A stretch of DNA of 64,000 bases from Acidovorax sp. Leaf191 (GCF_001424425.1 NZ_LMPT01000018.1:310001-374000); one strand, 5' to 3'; positions 1 to 8,728 are shown, counted from the first letter of the stretch. Notes: generated by a model from the sequence alone, not told the origin. Made by a program: numbers and translations.

Positions 1-881
1 AAATGGCCGAGCTGACCGAGTCCGGCTGCGTGGGCTTCGGCCAGGCCGAGGTGCCGCTGGCCAGCACGCAGGTGCTGCAGCGCGCGCTGCAGTACGCGGC
101 CACCTACGGCTACACCGTGTGGCTGCGCCCGCAGGAGATGCATCTGGGCAAGGGCGTGGCCGCCAGCGGCCCGCTGGCTACCCGCCTGGGCCTCTCGGGC
201 GTGCCCGTGGCGGCCGAGACGATCGCGCTGCACACCATCTTCGAACTGCTCAAGACCACCGGCGCGCATGTGCACCTGTGCCGCATCAGCAGCGCGGCCG
301 GCGTGGAGCTGCTGCGCCGCGCCAAGGCCGACGGCCTGAAGGTCACGGCCGACGTCAGCATCAACTCGCTGCACCTCACCGACGCCGACATCGGCTTCTT
401 CGACAGCCGCGCGCGCCTGTCGCCGCCGCTGCGCCAGCAGCGCGACCGCGATGCACTGAACGCCGCCCTGCTGGACGGCACCATCGATGCGCTGGTGTCC
501 GACCACACACCGGTGGACGAAGACGCCAAGACCCTGCCGTTCGCCGAAGCCGAGCCCGGCGCCACCGGCCTGGAGCTGCTGCTGTCGCTGGCGCTCAAGT
601 GGTCGCAGGACAGCGGCGTGCCGCTCGCGCGCGCGCTGGCCGTGGTCACCTCTGAGCCCGCCCGCGTGCTGGGTTCTGCCCTGGGCACGCTGCAGGCCAG
701 CGTGGGCCAGATCGTGGAGGGCGGCGTGGGCGACCTGTGCATCCTGGACCCCGGCGCCGCCTGGGTCGTGCAGGGCAACGCGCTGCGCAGCCAGGGCAAG
801 CACACGCCGTTCTCCGGCTACGAGCTGCCGGGCCGCGTGCGCATGACGCTCGTGGGCGGACAAGTCGCGTTTGATCGGTAG
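1..881 (+). CDS. pyrX: Dihydroorotase-like protein of the PyrX/PyrC' type, 5' end missing
   Basis: The reading frame is open from the left edge, so this is the C-terminal ~290 residues of an amidohydrolase-fold protein. Type I dihydroorotase landmarks are recognisable: a LSPPLR segment, DGTIDALVSDHTP and a C-terminal GDLCILDP strand. Two segments that normally supply metal ligands are altered: the usual CHVS reads CRISS, and the usual TPHHL reads VSINSL. In Pseudomonas, PyrC' homologues that lack these histidines are inactive as dihydroorotases and serve as structural partners of aspartate transcarbamoylase. I infer the same here, with pyrB expected just upstream outside the window. The first ATG in the window (position 3) is internal, not the start. 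A catalytically active enzyme cannot be excluded without the N-terminal HxH region. Confidence 0.8.
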   Translation, partial: MAELTESGCVGFGQAEVPLASTQVLQRALQYAATYGYTVWLRPQEMHLGKGVAASGPLATRLGLSGVPVAAETIALHTIFELLKTTGAHVHLCRISSAAGVELLRRAKADGLKVTADVSINSLHLTDADIGFFDSRARLSPPLRQQRDRDALNAALLDGTIDALVSDHTPVDEDAKTLPFAEAEPGATGLELLLSLALKWSQDSGVPLARALAVVTSEPARVLGSALGTLQASVGQIVEGGVGDLCILDPGAAWVVQGNALRSQGKHTPFSGYELPGRVRMTLVGGQVAFDR

Positions 882-1058
882 CCCCCCTGTGCCGCTTCAC
901 GCCATGCACCCAAGGGGACGCCACCCTTGGCCCGGGAAAGCCGGTTCCATGGTGGAACGGTCGTCGGCCGCGCCAGTCGTGCCTGGCGTGCCGGGCATGC
1001 TGATTGGGCGACCGCTGCAGGGCCGGTCCGTACGGATGGATCGATACGGACCATTGGC

Positions 1059-1799
1059 ATGAGGCATCTGCGCGCCGGCTGGCGCTTGCTGCGTCTGCTG
1101 GGCCACATTGCCAAGGGGCTGTGGATCGTGGCGCTGCGCTTTCCGGCACTGTCCGAGGACCAGCAGCACGCGCATGTGCAGGCGTGGTCGCTGCAGCTGC
1201 TGGCCCGGCTGGGCATCCGCCTGCGCGTCGTGGGCCAGCCGCCGGTGGCGGGGCCGGTGCTGCTGGTGGCCAACCACATCTCGTGGCTCGACATTCCGGT
1301 GATGCACGCCGGGCGGCACTGCCGCTTCGTCTCCAAGTCCGACGTGCAGGGTTGGCCGCTGATCGGCACCCTGGCCACCGCGGCCGGCACCCTGTACATC
1401 GAGCGCGGCTCGCGCCGCGACGCGCTGCGCATGGTCAAGTCCATGCAGGACGCACTTGGGCGCGGCGAGGTGCTGGCCGTGTTCCCCGAAGGCACCACGG
1501 GCGATGGCCGCGACATGCTGCCCTTCCACGCCAACCTCATCCAGGCCGCCGTCGCCGCCCAGGCGCCGGTGCAGCCCGTGGGCCTGCGCTTTGCCGACAA
1601 GGCGACGGGCGCAACAAGTTTTGCGCCCAGCTATATCGGCGACGAGACCCTGGTCGGCTCCATCTGGCGCACGCTCAGCGCACCGCCGATCGAAGCGGTG
1701 GTGCACTACGGCGAGATCCAGCAGCCCGAGGGGCGCGACCGCCATGTGTGGACGCAGCATTTGCACGATACGGTGGATACGCTGCGGCAGACGGGGTGA
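1059..1799 (+). CDS. 1-acyl-sn-glycerol-3-phosphate acyltransferase family protein
   Basis: The 246-residue product has the PlsC-family motifs. NHISWLD (the catalytic HX4D box) lies near residue 70, and FPEGTTG, the acyl-acceptor phosphate-binding motif, near residue 145. A hydrophobic stretch near the N-terminus would anchor it to the inner membrane. The family adds the second acyl chain to lysophosphatidic acid in phospholipid synthesis, although paralogues can acylate other lipids. The frame is open further upstream to 927, but the ATG at 1059 gives the usual ~245-residue length and begins with the basic-hydrophobic stretch MRHLRAGWRLLRLL, so I chose it. It follows the dihydroorotase-like gene by about 180 bp in the same direction and may be co-transcribed. 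Confidence 0.85.
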   Translation: MRHLRAGWRLLRLLGHIAKGLWIVALRFPALSEDQQHAHVQAWSLQLLARLGIRLRVVGQPPVAGPVLLVANHISWLDIPVMHAGRHCRFVSKSDVQGWPLIGTLATAAGTLYIERGSRRDALRMVKSMQDALGRGEVLAVFPEGTTGDGRDMLPFHANLIQAAVAAQAPVQPVGLRFADKATGATSFAPSYIGDETLVGSIWRTLSAPPIEAVVHYGEIQQPEGRDRHVWTQHLHDTVDTLRQTG

Positions 1800-2023
1800 G
1801 AATTTCGGGACTTGAATGGGTTGTGTTTTGACTCTCCTGCGCTGCGCGGGAGTACAGGCTGAATGGTTTGGACAAGCGGCCTGAACCGATGACTGGGATC
1901 GGCCAGGAGCCGCCGATGGCGCTTATCGAAAGCGGACATTCAATGCCAAATTTGCCCGAAGGAGTGCACCCCTCGTGGACTTTAGCAATCGGGCGTCAGC
2001 GTCAAACGACTCGGTAGATCTCA

Positions 2024-2407
2024 CTACCACCCCCGCGTTGCAACAGCACCCATACGCTCCCACACGGACTCGGCGATCTCGCTCCGCCACACACCACCAA
2101 GCAGCAGCGCAAACCGAGGATCGAGTTGTGCCTGTCCGACAGCTCGGTCAATGAACGCTTCGCCGTGAAGATTCATCAGTTCTTCCAAAGGATCCGCAGC
2201 CAGAACTGAAAAGCGCCGGTCTTCGTCTGGACGACCGATTTGCTCCAGTATCAGGAGGATGCAGGTCCATGCAAGCTCGGGGAAGTCGCGCGGCAACTCC
2301 CAGTCCAAACTGGAGTCGCCAACGCCGGGGCCACTTGCTGGCGTGTTTGATTCGCGCCAGGCATGGAGCCATTCTTCAGCAATCTCGGATGGGGGGCGGT
2401 CGATCAT
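2024..2407 (-). CDS. Small acidic protein, DUF6869-like
   Basis: The 127-residue product has no signal peptide or membrane segment. It is acidic and has a Trp/Leu-rich N-terminal helix region followed by an LHGE-x-FIDR-x4-A-x2-DP-x-F-x3-LGGVW pattern. I associate this with the DUF6869 family, whose members are small proteins often found in polyimmunity-like or cassette regions. The assignment is from memory of the pattern and is not verified. Its ATG is immediately preceded on the minus strand by ACGTTAGCC, the end of an integron attC-like sequence. Gene and upstream half site together look like a gene cassette. GC content is visibly lower than in the neighbouring core genes. Confidence 0.6.
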   Translation of the reverse strand: MIDRPPSEIAEEWLHAWRESNTPASGPGVGDSSLDWELPRDFPELAWTCILLILEQIGRPDEDRRFSVLAADPLEELMNLHGEAFIDRAVGQAQLDPRFALLLGGVWRSEIAESVWERMGAVATRGW

Positions 2408-2408
2408 G

Positions 2409-2432
2409 GGCTAACGTTGGGGTTAAGTGGCA
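2409..2432 (-). repeat. attC-like 3' half site upstream of the DUF6869-like gene
   Basis: Read on the minus strand this ends TGCCACTTAACCCCAACG then TTAGCC, directly before the ATG of the small gene. It closely resembles the right half of classical integron attC sites (GCTTAACTCAA..CGTTAGRC). I could not identify a convincing left half, so it may be a remnant. No integron integrase gene is in the window. Confidence 0.45.
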
Positions 2433-2560
2433 CGCAGCGGGAACGCGTCTCTATCGTTTCTCTGAGGGGTAATTGCGCCGAAAATCTCCCGTGCAATAGG
2501 CCTGGACGCGCCCGCGGTGGTGCCTGATTACAGTTCGTGCTCGTGGTCAGCTACTGATGC

Positions 2561-2986
2561 TCAGGGGTCCCGCGCCGCACGGCAGATCTCTTCGCGAAGT
2601 AGTTCAAACTGGCGCAAGTAGTAGGAGCGTGGGAGCTCTCGCGAGGTATCAAAGTCTGGTGAAGTGAGACGTTGCTCGGCTTCTTGAAGCACGCTCTCCG
2701 CCAAATTTGACATTTCAAATGCACTAATCAAACTCTGCGCATAGAACAGCAGAGGTTGCGGACTTAGCGGATCAATCAAAGCCGCTTCCCGATACAGCTC
2801 GTGCGCTTTGTCATAGCACCCAGCACGAGCCTCCATTTCACCAAGGTTGTGTAGAAAGAAGCCCAAAGACTCGTTGTCGCCTGCCTCTCGCGATTGAGCA
2901 ATCAGCTTGTTGAAACCTGCTCTGGCAGCGGTGTAATCCTTGGCAGTTGCTGCGAAGACAGCTGCGCGGTACTCAGGGTTGGTCAT
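2561..2986 (-). CDS. Small tetratricopeptide-repeat protein
   Basis: The 141-residue product is all-helical and contains TPR-like units: about residues 4-37 (YRAAVFAATAKDYTAARAGFNKLI), 43-76 (SLGFFLHNLGEMEARAGCYDKAHELYREAALIDP) and a less regular third unit. The conserved TPR small/large residue spacing (G-Y-x2-A-x3-Y-x2-A) is clear in the second. There is no signal peptide, so it is probably a cytoplasmic protein-interaction scaffold. The partner is unknown. It lies behind the DUF6869-like gene on the same strand in a lower-GC stretch and probably belongs to the same accessory insert. Confidence 0.7.
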   Translation of the reverse strand: MTNPEYRAAVFAATAKDYTAARAGFNKLIAQSREAGDNESLGFFLHNLGEMEARAGCYDKAHELYREAALIDPLSPQPLLFYAQSLISAFEMSNLAESVLQEAEQRLTSPDFDTSRELPRSYYLRQFELLREEICRAARDP

Positions 2987-3238
2987 GGAAGCGACTGTAG
3001 AGTGAATGTATGGCCGCTCTGGGGAGTTAGACCCACGGGCTGCTCAGGGCCCTGAGTCGACAGTGGGCACCCTTCCCGAAAGCAGCCACTGGCCTCGCTC
3101 GCTAAAACCGTGCATATTCCACGGTTATAGCCGCGGGGGCTGCTACACACCGGCCCCATCCACGCGTTTTTTCCGTATCGTCCGCATCTTTCGCCGGCCT
3201 GCAGCCTTCTGCAGGCCTTTCACTGCCGGGAGGGCACC

Positions 3239-4471
3239 ATGAACCTGATCGAACGCGCCAAGAGCATTCTTTTGCAACCCAAGGAGACCTGGGTCGCCAT
3301 CGACACGGAGTCCACCGACGTCGCCACGCTGTTCACCCGCTACGCGATGATCCTGGCGGCCATTCCGGCGGTCTGCGGGTTCATCGGTATGTCGCTGATC
3401 GGGTTCGGTGGGTTCGGCGTCACCATCCGCGTGCCGTTTCTCGCCGGGCTGGCGAACATGGTGGTGTCGTACGTGCTCAGCCTCGTGGGCATTTTCGTGC
3501 TGGGCCTCATCATCGATGCGCTGGCCCCCACGTTCGGCGGGCAGAAGAACCCCATCCAGGCCCAGAAAGTGGCGGTGTACGCCAGCACCGCCGCGCTGCT
3601 GGGCGGCATCTTCAGCCTGCTGCCGTCGCTGTCCGTGTTGATGCTGGTGGCTTCGCTGTATTCCATCTACCTGCTCTACACCGGCCTGCCGGTGCTGATG
3701 AAGAACCTGCCCGAAAAATCGGTGGTCTACACCGTGGTGGTCATCGTGGCGGCGATCGTGGTGGGCGTGATCATCGGTGCGGTCAGCTCGATCTTCATGC
3801 CGCGTGGCGGGGCGTTGATGGGGGGTGCGGCAGGCTCTGCCATCACCATGGAGACCGCGGGCGGCAAGGTGTCCATCGATACAGCCGGGCTGGAGGCCGC
3901 GGGCAAGAAGATGGAAGAGGCCGCGCGCAAGATGGAAGAAGCGCAAAAGAGCCAGGACCCGGCCGCCATCGCTGCCGCGGGCCAACAGGCTGCTGCGGCG
4001 GCTGCGGGCGCCCTGGGCGGCGGCCAGGTGGTGGCCGCGCAGTCGCTCAAGGCCGCGCTGCCCGAGAAGCTGGCGGGCCTGCCCCGCACGGGTTTCGACG
4101 TGCAGGACGGCGCAGCGCTGGGCCTGCCCACCAGCCAGGCCCGTGCGCAGTACGGCAGCGACGAAAAGCAGGTGCGCCTGGAGATCGTGGACGTGGGCGG
4201 CCTGGGCCAGATGGCCGCGATGGCGATGGGCATGGCCCAGGGCGAAAAGGAAGACCCGTCCAGCGCTGAAAAGACCTGGCAGGAAGGCGGCCGCACGCTG
4301 CACACGCGCTACCAGAAGGACGGCAGCCATGCGGAGTTCAAGGCCATCCTGAAGAACGGCCTGGTGGTCAGCCTCGAAGGCGACAAGGTGGGCGTGAAGG
4401 AACTGCAGGGCTACATGTCGCAAGTGGACTTGAATGCCCTGGAAGGCCTGCAGCGCAAGGGCAAGTCCTGA
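3239..4471 (+). CDS. Yip1-family integral membrane protein with a C-terminal soluble domain
   Basis: This is a 410-residue protein. The N-terminal half has the Yip1/YesK-like arrangement: a short amphipathic start (MNLIERAKSILLQPKETW) and about five hydrophobic segments between residues 35 and 185. It is followed by an Ala/Gly/Lys-rich helical linker at about residues 205-265 with possible coiled coil (MEEAARKMEEAQ), then a ~140-residue soluble domain of unknown function. The N-terminal W-x2-I-D/E motif after 'PKETW' is typical of bacterial Yip1 proteins. A good ribosome binding site (GGGAGG) precedes the ATG. It appears to be monocistronic. Its substrate or role is not known. Confidence 0.8.
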   Translation: MNLIERAKSILLQPKETWVAIDTESTDVATLFTRYAMILAAIPAVCGFIGMSLIGFGGFGVTIRVPFLAGLANMVVSYVLSLVGIFVLGLIIDALAPTFGGQKNPIQAQKVAVYASTAALLGGIFSLLPSLSVLMLVASLYSIYLLYTGLPVLMKNLPEKSVVYTVVVIVAAIVVGVIIGAVSSIFMPRGGALMGGAAGSAITMETAGGKVSIDTAGLEAAGKKMEEAARKMEEAQKSQDPAAIAAAGQQAAAAAAGALGGGQVVAAQSLKAALPEKLAGLPRTGFDVQDGAALGLPTSQARAQYGSDEKQVRLEIVDVGGLGQMAAMAMGMAQGEKEDPSSAEKTWQEGGRTLHTRYQKDGSHAEFKAILKNGLVVSLEGDKVGVKELQGYMSQVDLNALEGLQRKGKS

Positions 4472-4482
4472 AGCGCAATAGC

Positions 4483-4640
4483 ACCCTCTGAAGCGCTGCG
4501 CGCGTCTCCCGCCTCTCTAGATTCGCTGCGCGATTCTGGAGGGGGATGTTCAGAGCACACCAGCGAAGCGCCGCATCCGCGCTCGCGCCCGCGCCCGGGG
4601 CGGCCCTTGCGCGGGGGGCACTGGCTTTGGCCGCGCCAGT
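4483..4640. repeat. Dispersed intergenic repeat, copy 1
   Basis: The 330-bp gap between the Yip1-like gene and the DUF4166 gene is largely occupied by a ~150-bp element. It starts with CCTCTGAAGCGCTGCGCGCG, has an internal GCGCTTCG/CGAAGC-type hairpin ending in GGAGGGGGA, and continues with GCGCCGCAT ... GCGGCCCTTGC ... GGCACTGG ... CGCGCCAG. The same order of blocks occurs at about 36595-36760. I see no coding sequence in it. Confidence 0.6.
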
Positions 4641-4803
4641 GGCATGCGCTGCGGGTGGTGCGGGTGGCGCGTTGCACCGGTATGCATGCCGGCTTTTGAG
4701 CGTGGGGCACTGGCAGGGTCGGTAGACTGGTCGGCATCGGCAGCGTGGCCGTCCGTCCGTTGGCGACGGTGGTCTTCGCTGGACTGATACCCTCACTTTG
4801 CCC

Positions 4804-5394
4804 ATGCCCGACACGTCCGCACCCTCCCACCCCTTGCCTATGTACCAGCGCGCCATGGGCCCGGCCTTCGCGCGCCTGGCACCGGCGCTGGCGCGTTTTC
4901 ACAGCCTGTCGGGCCAGCACCGGCTGGAAGGGCAGGTCGCGGTAGAGGCCCCCGCGGGCGTCGTGGGCCGTGTGCTGGCCTGGGCGCTGGGGGCGCCGCA
5001 GGCATCGGTGCGCGGCAGCATCGTCTTCGAGCTTCAGGCCACGCCGCTCGCCGAGGTGTGGACCCGCCACTTTCCCGCGCGCACCATGCGCTCGACGCTG
5101 CGCGCATCGGGCGGCCAGGTGGTCGAGCACCTGGGTGCGGCGCGCCTGGGCTTCACCTTGGTCGAGGCACAGGGCCGCCTGGTCATGCGCCTGGAGAGCC
5201 TTCACTTTCTGGGCGTTCCGTGCCCCGCATGGCTGCGCCCGCAGATCGTGGCCGAGGAGACGGGGCAGGGCGACACGCTGCACTTTCATGTGCAGGCCAC
5301 CGTGCCCTGGGTGGGGCGGGTGGTGCACTACCGGGGCCACCTGGTCGTGCCGATCGCGCCGGCCGTGCCGGCTGGGCAGGAGGCGTCCGCATGA
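4804..5394 (+). CDS. DUF4166 domain-containing protein
   Basis: The 196-residue product has no signal peptide. It fits the DUF4166 family: an N-terminal helix (MYQRAMGPAFARLAPALARFHSL), a GxxxVxRVLAWALGAP segment and a later W-x-RHFP motif around residue 85. The family is uncharacterised and is often fused or adjacent to oxidoreductases or SDR proteins. I chose the ATG at 4804 over a TTG six bases earlier. A further ATG at 4840 is also possible and would better match the usual start of the domain. Its stop codon overlaps the start of the following DCC-family gene (ATGA), so the two are translationally coupled. Confidence 0.75.
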   Translation: MPDTSAPSHPLPMYQRAMGPAFARLAPALARFHSLSGQHRLEGQVAVEAPAGVVGRVLAWALGAPQASVRGSIVFELQATPLAEVWTRHFPARTMRSTLRASGGQVVEHLGAARLGFTLVEAQGRLVMRLESLHFLGVPCPAWLRPQIVAEETGQGDTLHFHVQATVPWVGRVVHYRGHLVVPIAPAVPAGQEASA

Positions 5395-5780
5395 TCGTGG
5401 TATTCGACGCGCAGTGCCTGCTGTGCAATGGCTGGGTGCAATTCATCTTGCGGCACGACCGCGCCGGGCGCATTCGGTTCGCGTCCATGCAGGGGGCCAC
5501 GGGCCGGCAGCTGCTGGCCGACGCCGGCCTGCGGGTGGACTCGTTGCAGACCCTGCTCGTCATCGATGGCGCCCGGAGCTGGCAGCACACCGCCGCCATC
5601 CTGCGCGTGTTGCACGCGCTGGGCTGGCCGTGGCGGCTGGCGTGGGTGGGGTGGCTGGTGCCCGCACCGCTGCGCGATGCGCTCTACCGCTGGGTGGCGC
5701 GCAACCGCTACCGGATCTGGGGGCGGTCAGAGGTGTGCATGGTGCCTTCGCCCGAGACCGCTGCACGCTTTCTGGACTGA
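5391..5780 (+). CDS. DCC1-like thiol-disulfide oxidoreductase family protein (DUF393)
   Basis: The 129-residue protein begins IVVFDAQCLLCNGWVQFIL. This is the family's D-x-x-C-x-x-C hallmark, a thioredoxin-like CxxC at about residues 8-11. A downstream R-F-A-S-x-Q-x-x-x-G block and a C-terminal R-Y-R-I-W-G-R motif complete the DUF393/YuxK signature. Members are presumed cytoplasmic thiol-disulfide oxidoreductases of unknown substrate. The start overlaps the DUF4166 stop by 4 bp, so the pair is an operon. Confidence 0.85.
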   Translation: MIVVFDAQCLLCNGWVQFILRHDRAGRIRFASMQGATGRQLLADAGLRVDSLQTLLVIDGARSWQHTAAILRVLHALGWPWRLAWVGWLVPAPLRDALYRWVARNRYRIWGRSEVCMVPSPETAARFLD

Positions 5781-5802
5781 AAAATCGCAGCGCTGTTTCA
5801 TC

Positions 5803-5845
5803 AAAAATGATAGCTGCTTGCGCTTGATGGACAAGCGGTAGAGCC
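5803..5845. repeat. Short palindromic intergenic repeat (ATGATAGCTGC family), copy A
   Basis: The sequence AAAAATGATAGCTGCTTGCG continues with CTTGATGGACAAGCGGTAGAGCCC. The inner part CGCTTG..CAAGCG forms a hairpin. Related copies lie at about 13986, 34683 (inverted) and 40732. All are intergenic. Confidence 0.65.
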
Positions 5846-5868
5846 CGTTCTGGCTCACATACGGGCCA

Positions 5869-6933
5869 TCATGCACGCGGGAAGGTCACCACATGGTCCA
5901 CCTGCGCGCGAATGCCGATCCACTCGCCCAGCGCATGGTTGTGGTGGCTGGGCACATGGGCCAGCACGGTGTGGCCGCTGGCCAGGCGCAGCGTGTACAA
6001 GAACTCCGACCCGCGGAACGACTTGCGCAGGATCTGCGCCTGCACCGGGGCGGCGTCGTCGTGCACCACGTCGTCGGCGCGCAGCAGCACGTCGCACTCG
6101 CCGCCCGCGTAGCTGCCGGGCAGCGGGCATTCCTCCAGGTCGGTCAGCTCGCCCAGCGGCGTCTGCGCGATCACGTTGTCACCGCGCTGCACCAGCGTGG
6201 CGGGCGCGAACACGCCGTGCCCGATGAAGTCGGCCACGAAGCGGGTGGCCGGGCGGTGGTACAGGGTGTACGCGTCGTCCCACTGGTGCAGATGGCCTTC
6301 GTGCATCACGCCGATCACATCGCCGATGGCAAAGGCTTCAAGCTGGTCGTGCGTCACGAACAGCGCCGTGGCGCCCGCGGCCTTCAGGATGCCGCGCACC
6401 TCGTGCGCGAGCCGCTCGCGCAGGTCCACGTCGAGGTTGGAAAACGGCTCGTCCAGCAGCATGAGCTGGGGGCGCGGTGCCAGGGCCCGGGCCAGCGCCA
6501 CGCGCTGCTGCTGGCCGCCCGACAGTTCGTGCGGAAAGCGGTTCTCGCTGCCTGCCAGGCCCACCAGCTCCAGCACCTCGGCCACGCGCGCAGCCTGCTC
6601 GGCCTTGGACAACCGGTGGATGCCGAACGCCACGTTGCGGCCCACGGACAGATGCGGGAACAGCGCGTAGTCCTGGAACACCATGCCGATGCGCCGCTCT
6701 TCGGGCGGCACGCTCACGGTGGCGCTGCTCACCACCTGCTGGGTCAGGCGGATCTGGCCGCCGGCCACGGGCTCCAGCCCGGCCACCGCGCGCAGCAGCG
6801 TGGTCTTGCCGCAGCCCGACGGGCCGATCAGCACGCCGATATCGCCTGCATTGAGGCTGAGATTGACGCCTTGCACGGCGGCCTGCGCGCGGCCGGCATA
6901 GCGCACGTCGAGTTGGGAGACCTCAAGAAACAT
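5869..6933 (-). CDS. ABC transporter ATP-binding protein, ferric-iron (FbpC/FutC) type
   Basis: The 354-residue ATPase has Walker A GPSGCGKT at residues 37-44, the signature LSGGQQQR near residue 140 and Walker B LMLLDEP near residue 160 followed by FSNLD. The H-loop is THDQLEA. A C-terminal TOBE-like region occupies the last ~110 residues. Order and length match FbpC/PotA-like importers. Together with the divergent two-domain permease this suggests periplasmic ferric iron uptake, although thiamine or polyamine transporters share the architecture. No periplasmic binding protein gene is adjacent. A candidate Fur box lies 25 bp upstream of its start and supports the iron assignment. Confidence 0.8.
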   Translation of the reverse strand: MFLEVSQLDVRYAGRAQAAVQGVNLSLNAGDIGVLIGPSGCGKTTLLRAVAGLEPVAGGQIRLTQQVVSSATVSVPPEERRIGMVFQDYALFPHLSVGRNVAFGIHRLSKAEQAARVAEVLELVGLAGSENRFPHELSGGQQQRVALARALAPRPQLMLLDEPFSNLDVDLRERLAHEVRGILKAAGATALFVTHDQLEAFAIGDVIGVMHEGHLHQWDDAYTLYHRPATRFVADFIGHGVFAPATLVQRGDNVIAQTPLGELTDLEECPLPGSYAGGECDVLLRADDVVHDDAAPVQAQILRKSFRGSEFLYTLRLASGHTVLAHVPSHHNHALGEWIGIRAQVDHVVTFPRA

Positions 6934-6957
6934 GCCCCAATTCTAGGCGTACGCACG

Positions 6958-6976
6958 AATGCTTAAAATTCGCATT
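6958..6976. promoter_or_regulatory. Candidate Fur box in the divergent iron-transporter promoter
   Basis: The 19-bp sequence AATGCTTAAAATTCGCATT has AATGC/GCATT inverted ends. It agrees with an AATGCGAATNATTCGCATT-type Fur operator at 15 of 18 scored positions. A further GCATT half site follows within 6 bp (ending at 6982). It lies between the ATPase and permease genes, so one site could repress both. This is from sequence inspection only. Confidence 0.5.
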
Positions 6977-7063
6977 TGCATTCCCGAACCATGCCTGGCC
7001 CCGCCACGCCGGGCGTGCGTCCCTGGTCCCTGATTCCCTGACTCCTTCGCCGAGCCCCCTGCC

Positions 7064-8689
7064 TTGCGCCGCATCTCCTTCGCCCTTCGCTCCATCCCGC
7101 TGATCCTGTTTGCCGGTTTCCTGTCGCTGCCCGTGCTGGCGGTGCTGGCGTCGTGGCTGCCGTTCGGCCAGGGCGACGCGCAGGCGGGCAGCATCCTGCG
7201 CGAGATGGCGTCCACCGTGCTGCCCGGCTATGTGTGGACCACGCTGTGGCTCAGCCTGCTGGTGGCGGTGGGGGCGGCCATCGTCGGCACGGGCACGGCG
7301 GCGATGGTGACGCTGTTCGACTTTCCGGGCCGGCGCACGTTCGAATGGCTGCTGCTGCTGCCGCTGGCCATGCCGGCGTATGTCACCGCGTATGCGTACA
7401 CCGACTTCTTGCAGTTCAGCGGGCCGCTGCAGGTGGGGCTGCGCAACACCTTCGGCCTGGAAGGCCGCCTGCTGCCCGAAGTGCGCAGCCTGGGTGGCGC
7501 GGTCTGGGTGTTTATCTTCTCGTTGTACCCGTACGTCTACCTGCTGGCCCGCACCGCGCTGGGCGAGCGCGCAGCGCACCTCATGGAAGCCGCGCGGCTG
7601 CTGGGCGCGCCGCTGTCCCGCCGCATCCGTACCGTGGCCCTGCCGCTGGCGCGCCCCGCCGTGGCGGCCGGGGTGGCGCTGGTGCTCATGGAGACGCTGG
7701 CCGACTTCGGGGTCACCAGCTACTTCGGCATCCAGACCTTCACCACCGGCATCTACAAGGCCTGGCTGTCCATGGACAACCGGCTGGCCGCCGCGCAGCT
7801 GGCCACCATCCTCCTGGTGCTGGTGCTGCTGCTGCTGCACATGGAGCACCGCGCGCAAAAGCGCATGCGCTTTGCGGCCGGCGGTGGCCGCGCGGGCTCG
7901 GCCGAGGCGCAGCCTGTGCGGCTGCGCGGTGCGCGCTGCGCGGCCGCCTGGGCCATCTGCCTGGTCCCGGTCGCCATGGGCTTCGTGGCGCCGGTGTTCT
8001 TCATGCTGCGCCCGCTGGCAGCCGACTGGTCGGTGCTGCCGTGGGAGCGCTTCGTGGGCTGGGCCTGGAACAGCGTGCGCCTGGGCGGCATCACCGCCGG
8101 CCTGGCCGTGGTCGTGGCGCTGGGCCTGGCGTTTGCGCTGCGCCGCCAGCCCGACCGCATCACCCGCGGCGTGGTGCAACTGGCCAGCGTGGGCTACGCC
8201 GTGCCGGGCGCGGTGATCGTGGTGGGCCTGCTGCTGCCCGTGGGCTGGCTGCAGGCCGCCGTGCCGCAGTGGGGCGTGGGCGCGCTGGTCACGGCCACGG
8301 CGTTCGGCATCGTGTGGGCGTACCTGGTGCGCTTTTGCGCGGTGGCACTGCAGTCGATGCAAAGCGGCTATGCGCGCATCCCGCCCAACCTCGATGCCTC
8401 GGCCCGCATGCTGGGCGCGGGCAGCGCGCGGCTGTTGGCGCGGGTGCACTGGCCGCTGCTCAAGCGCTCCACCGCCGCGGCGGCGCTGCTGGTGTTCGTG
8501 GACGTGATGAAGGAGCTGCCCGCCACCATGGTGCTGCGGCCCTTCAACAGCGACACGCTGGCCGTGGTGGCCTACCAGTTGGCGCGCGACGAGCGCCTGG
8601 GCGAGGCGGCGCTGCCGTCGCTGGCGCTGGTGGCTGTGGGGCTGGTGCCGGTGATTTTGCTGAGCCGCACGCTGCGCAGCAGGAGCTGA
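7064..8689 (+). CDS. Iron(III) ABC transporter permease, FbpB type
   Basis: The 541-residue protein has about twelve transmembrane segments in two homologous halves. Each half has a binding-protein-dependent permease EAA-type loop: EAARLLGAPLSRRIRTVALPLARP near residue 180 and DASARMLGAGSARLLARVHWPLL near residue 450. A two-domain permease of this length is typical of FbpB-type ferric iron importers. The likely start is TTG at 7064, giving RRISFALRSIPLILF. The frame has no earlier ATG that fits. It is divergent from the ATPase gene, with the candidate Fur box between them. The solute-binding protein must be encoded elsewhere. Confidence 0.85.
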   Translation: MRRISFALRSIPLILFAGFLSLPVLAVLASWLPFGQGDAQAGSILREMASTVLPGYVWTTLWLSLLVAVGAAIVGTGTAAMVTLFDFPGRRTFEWLLLLPLAMPAYVTAYAYTDFLQFSGPLQVGLRNTFGLEGRLLPEVRSLGGAVWVFIFSLYPYVYLLARTALGERAAHLMEAARLLGAPLSRRIRTVALPLARPAVAAGVALVLMETLADFGVTSYFGIQTFTTGIYKAWLSMDNRLAAAQLATILLVLVLLLLHMEHRAQKRMRFAAGGGRAGSAEAQPVRLRGARCAAAWAICLVPVAMGFVAPVFFMLRPLAADWSVLPWERFVGWAWNSVRLGGITAGLAVVVALGLAFALRRQPDRITRGVVQLASVGYAVPGAVIVVGLLLPVGWLQAAVPQWGVGALVTATAFGIVWAYLVRFCAVALQSMQSGYARIPPNLDASARMLGAGSARLLARVHWPLLKRSTAAAALLVFVDVMKELPATMVLRPFNSDTLAVVAYQLARDERLGEAALPSLALVAVGLVPVILLSRTLRSRS

Positions 8690-8728
8690 CGCTGACGCAG
8701 GCGGTGCGCGCCCGGCCGGCCTGAGGGC

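Noticed and set aside
110-805. Long open frames on the minus strand across the dihydroorotase-like gene
   Set aside because: GC-rich third positions keep the antisense frame open; composition is Arg/Ser/Pro-rich and no motif is present.
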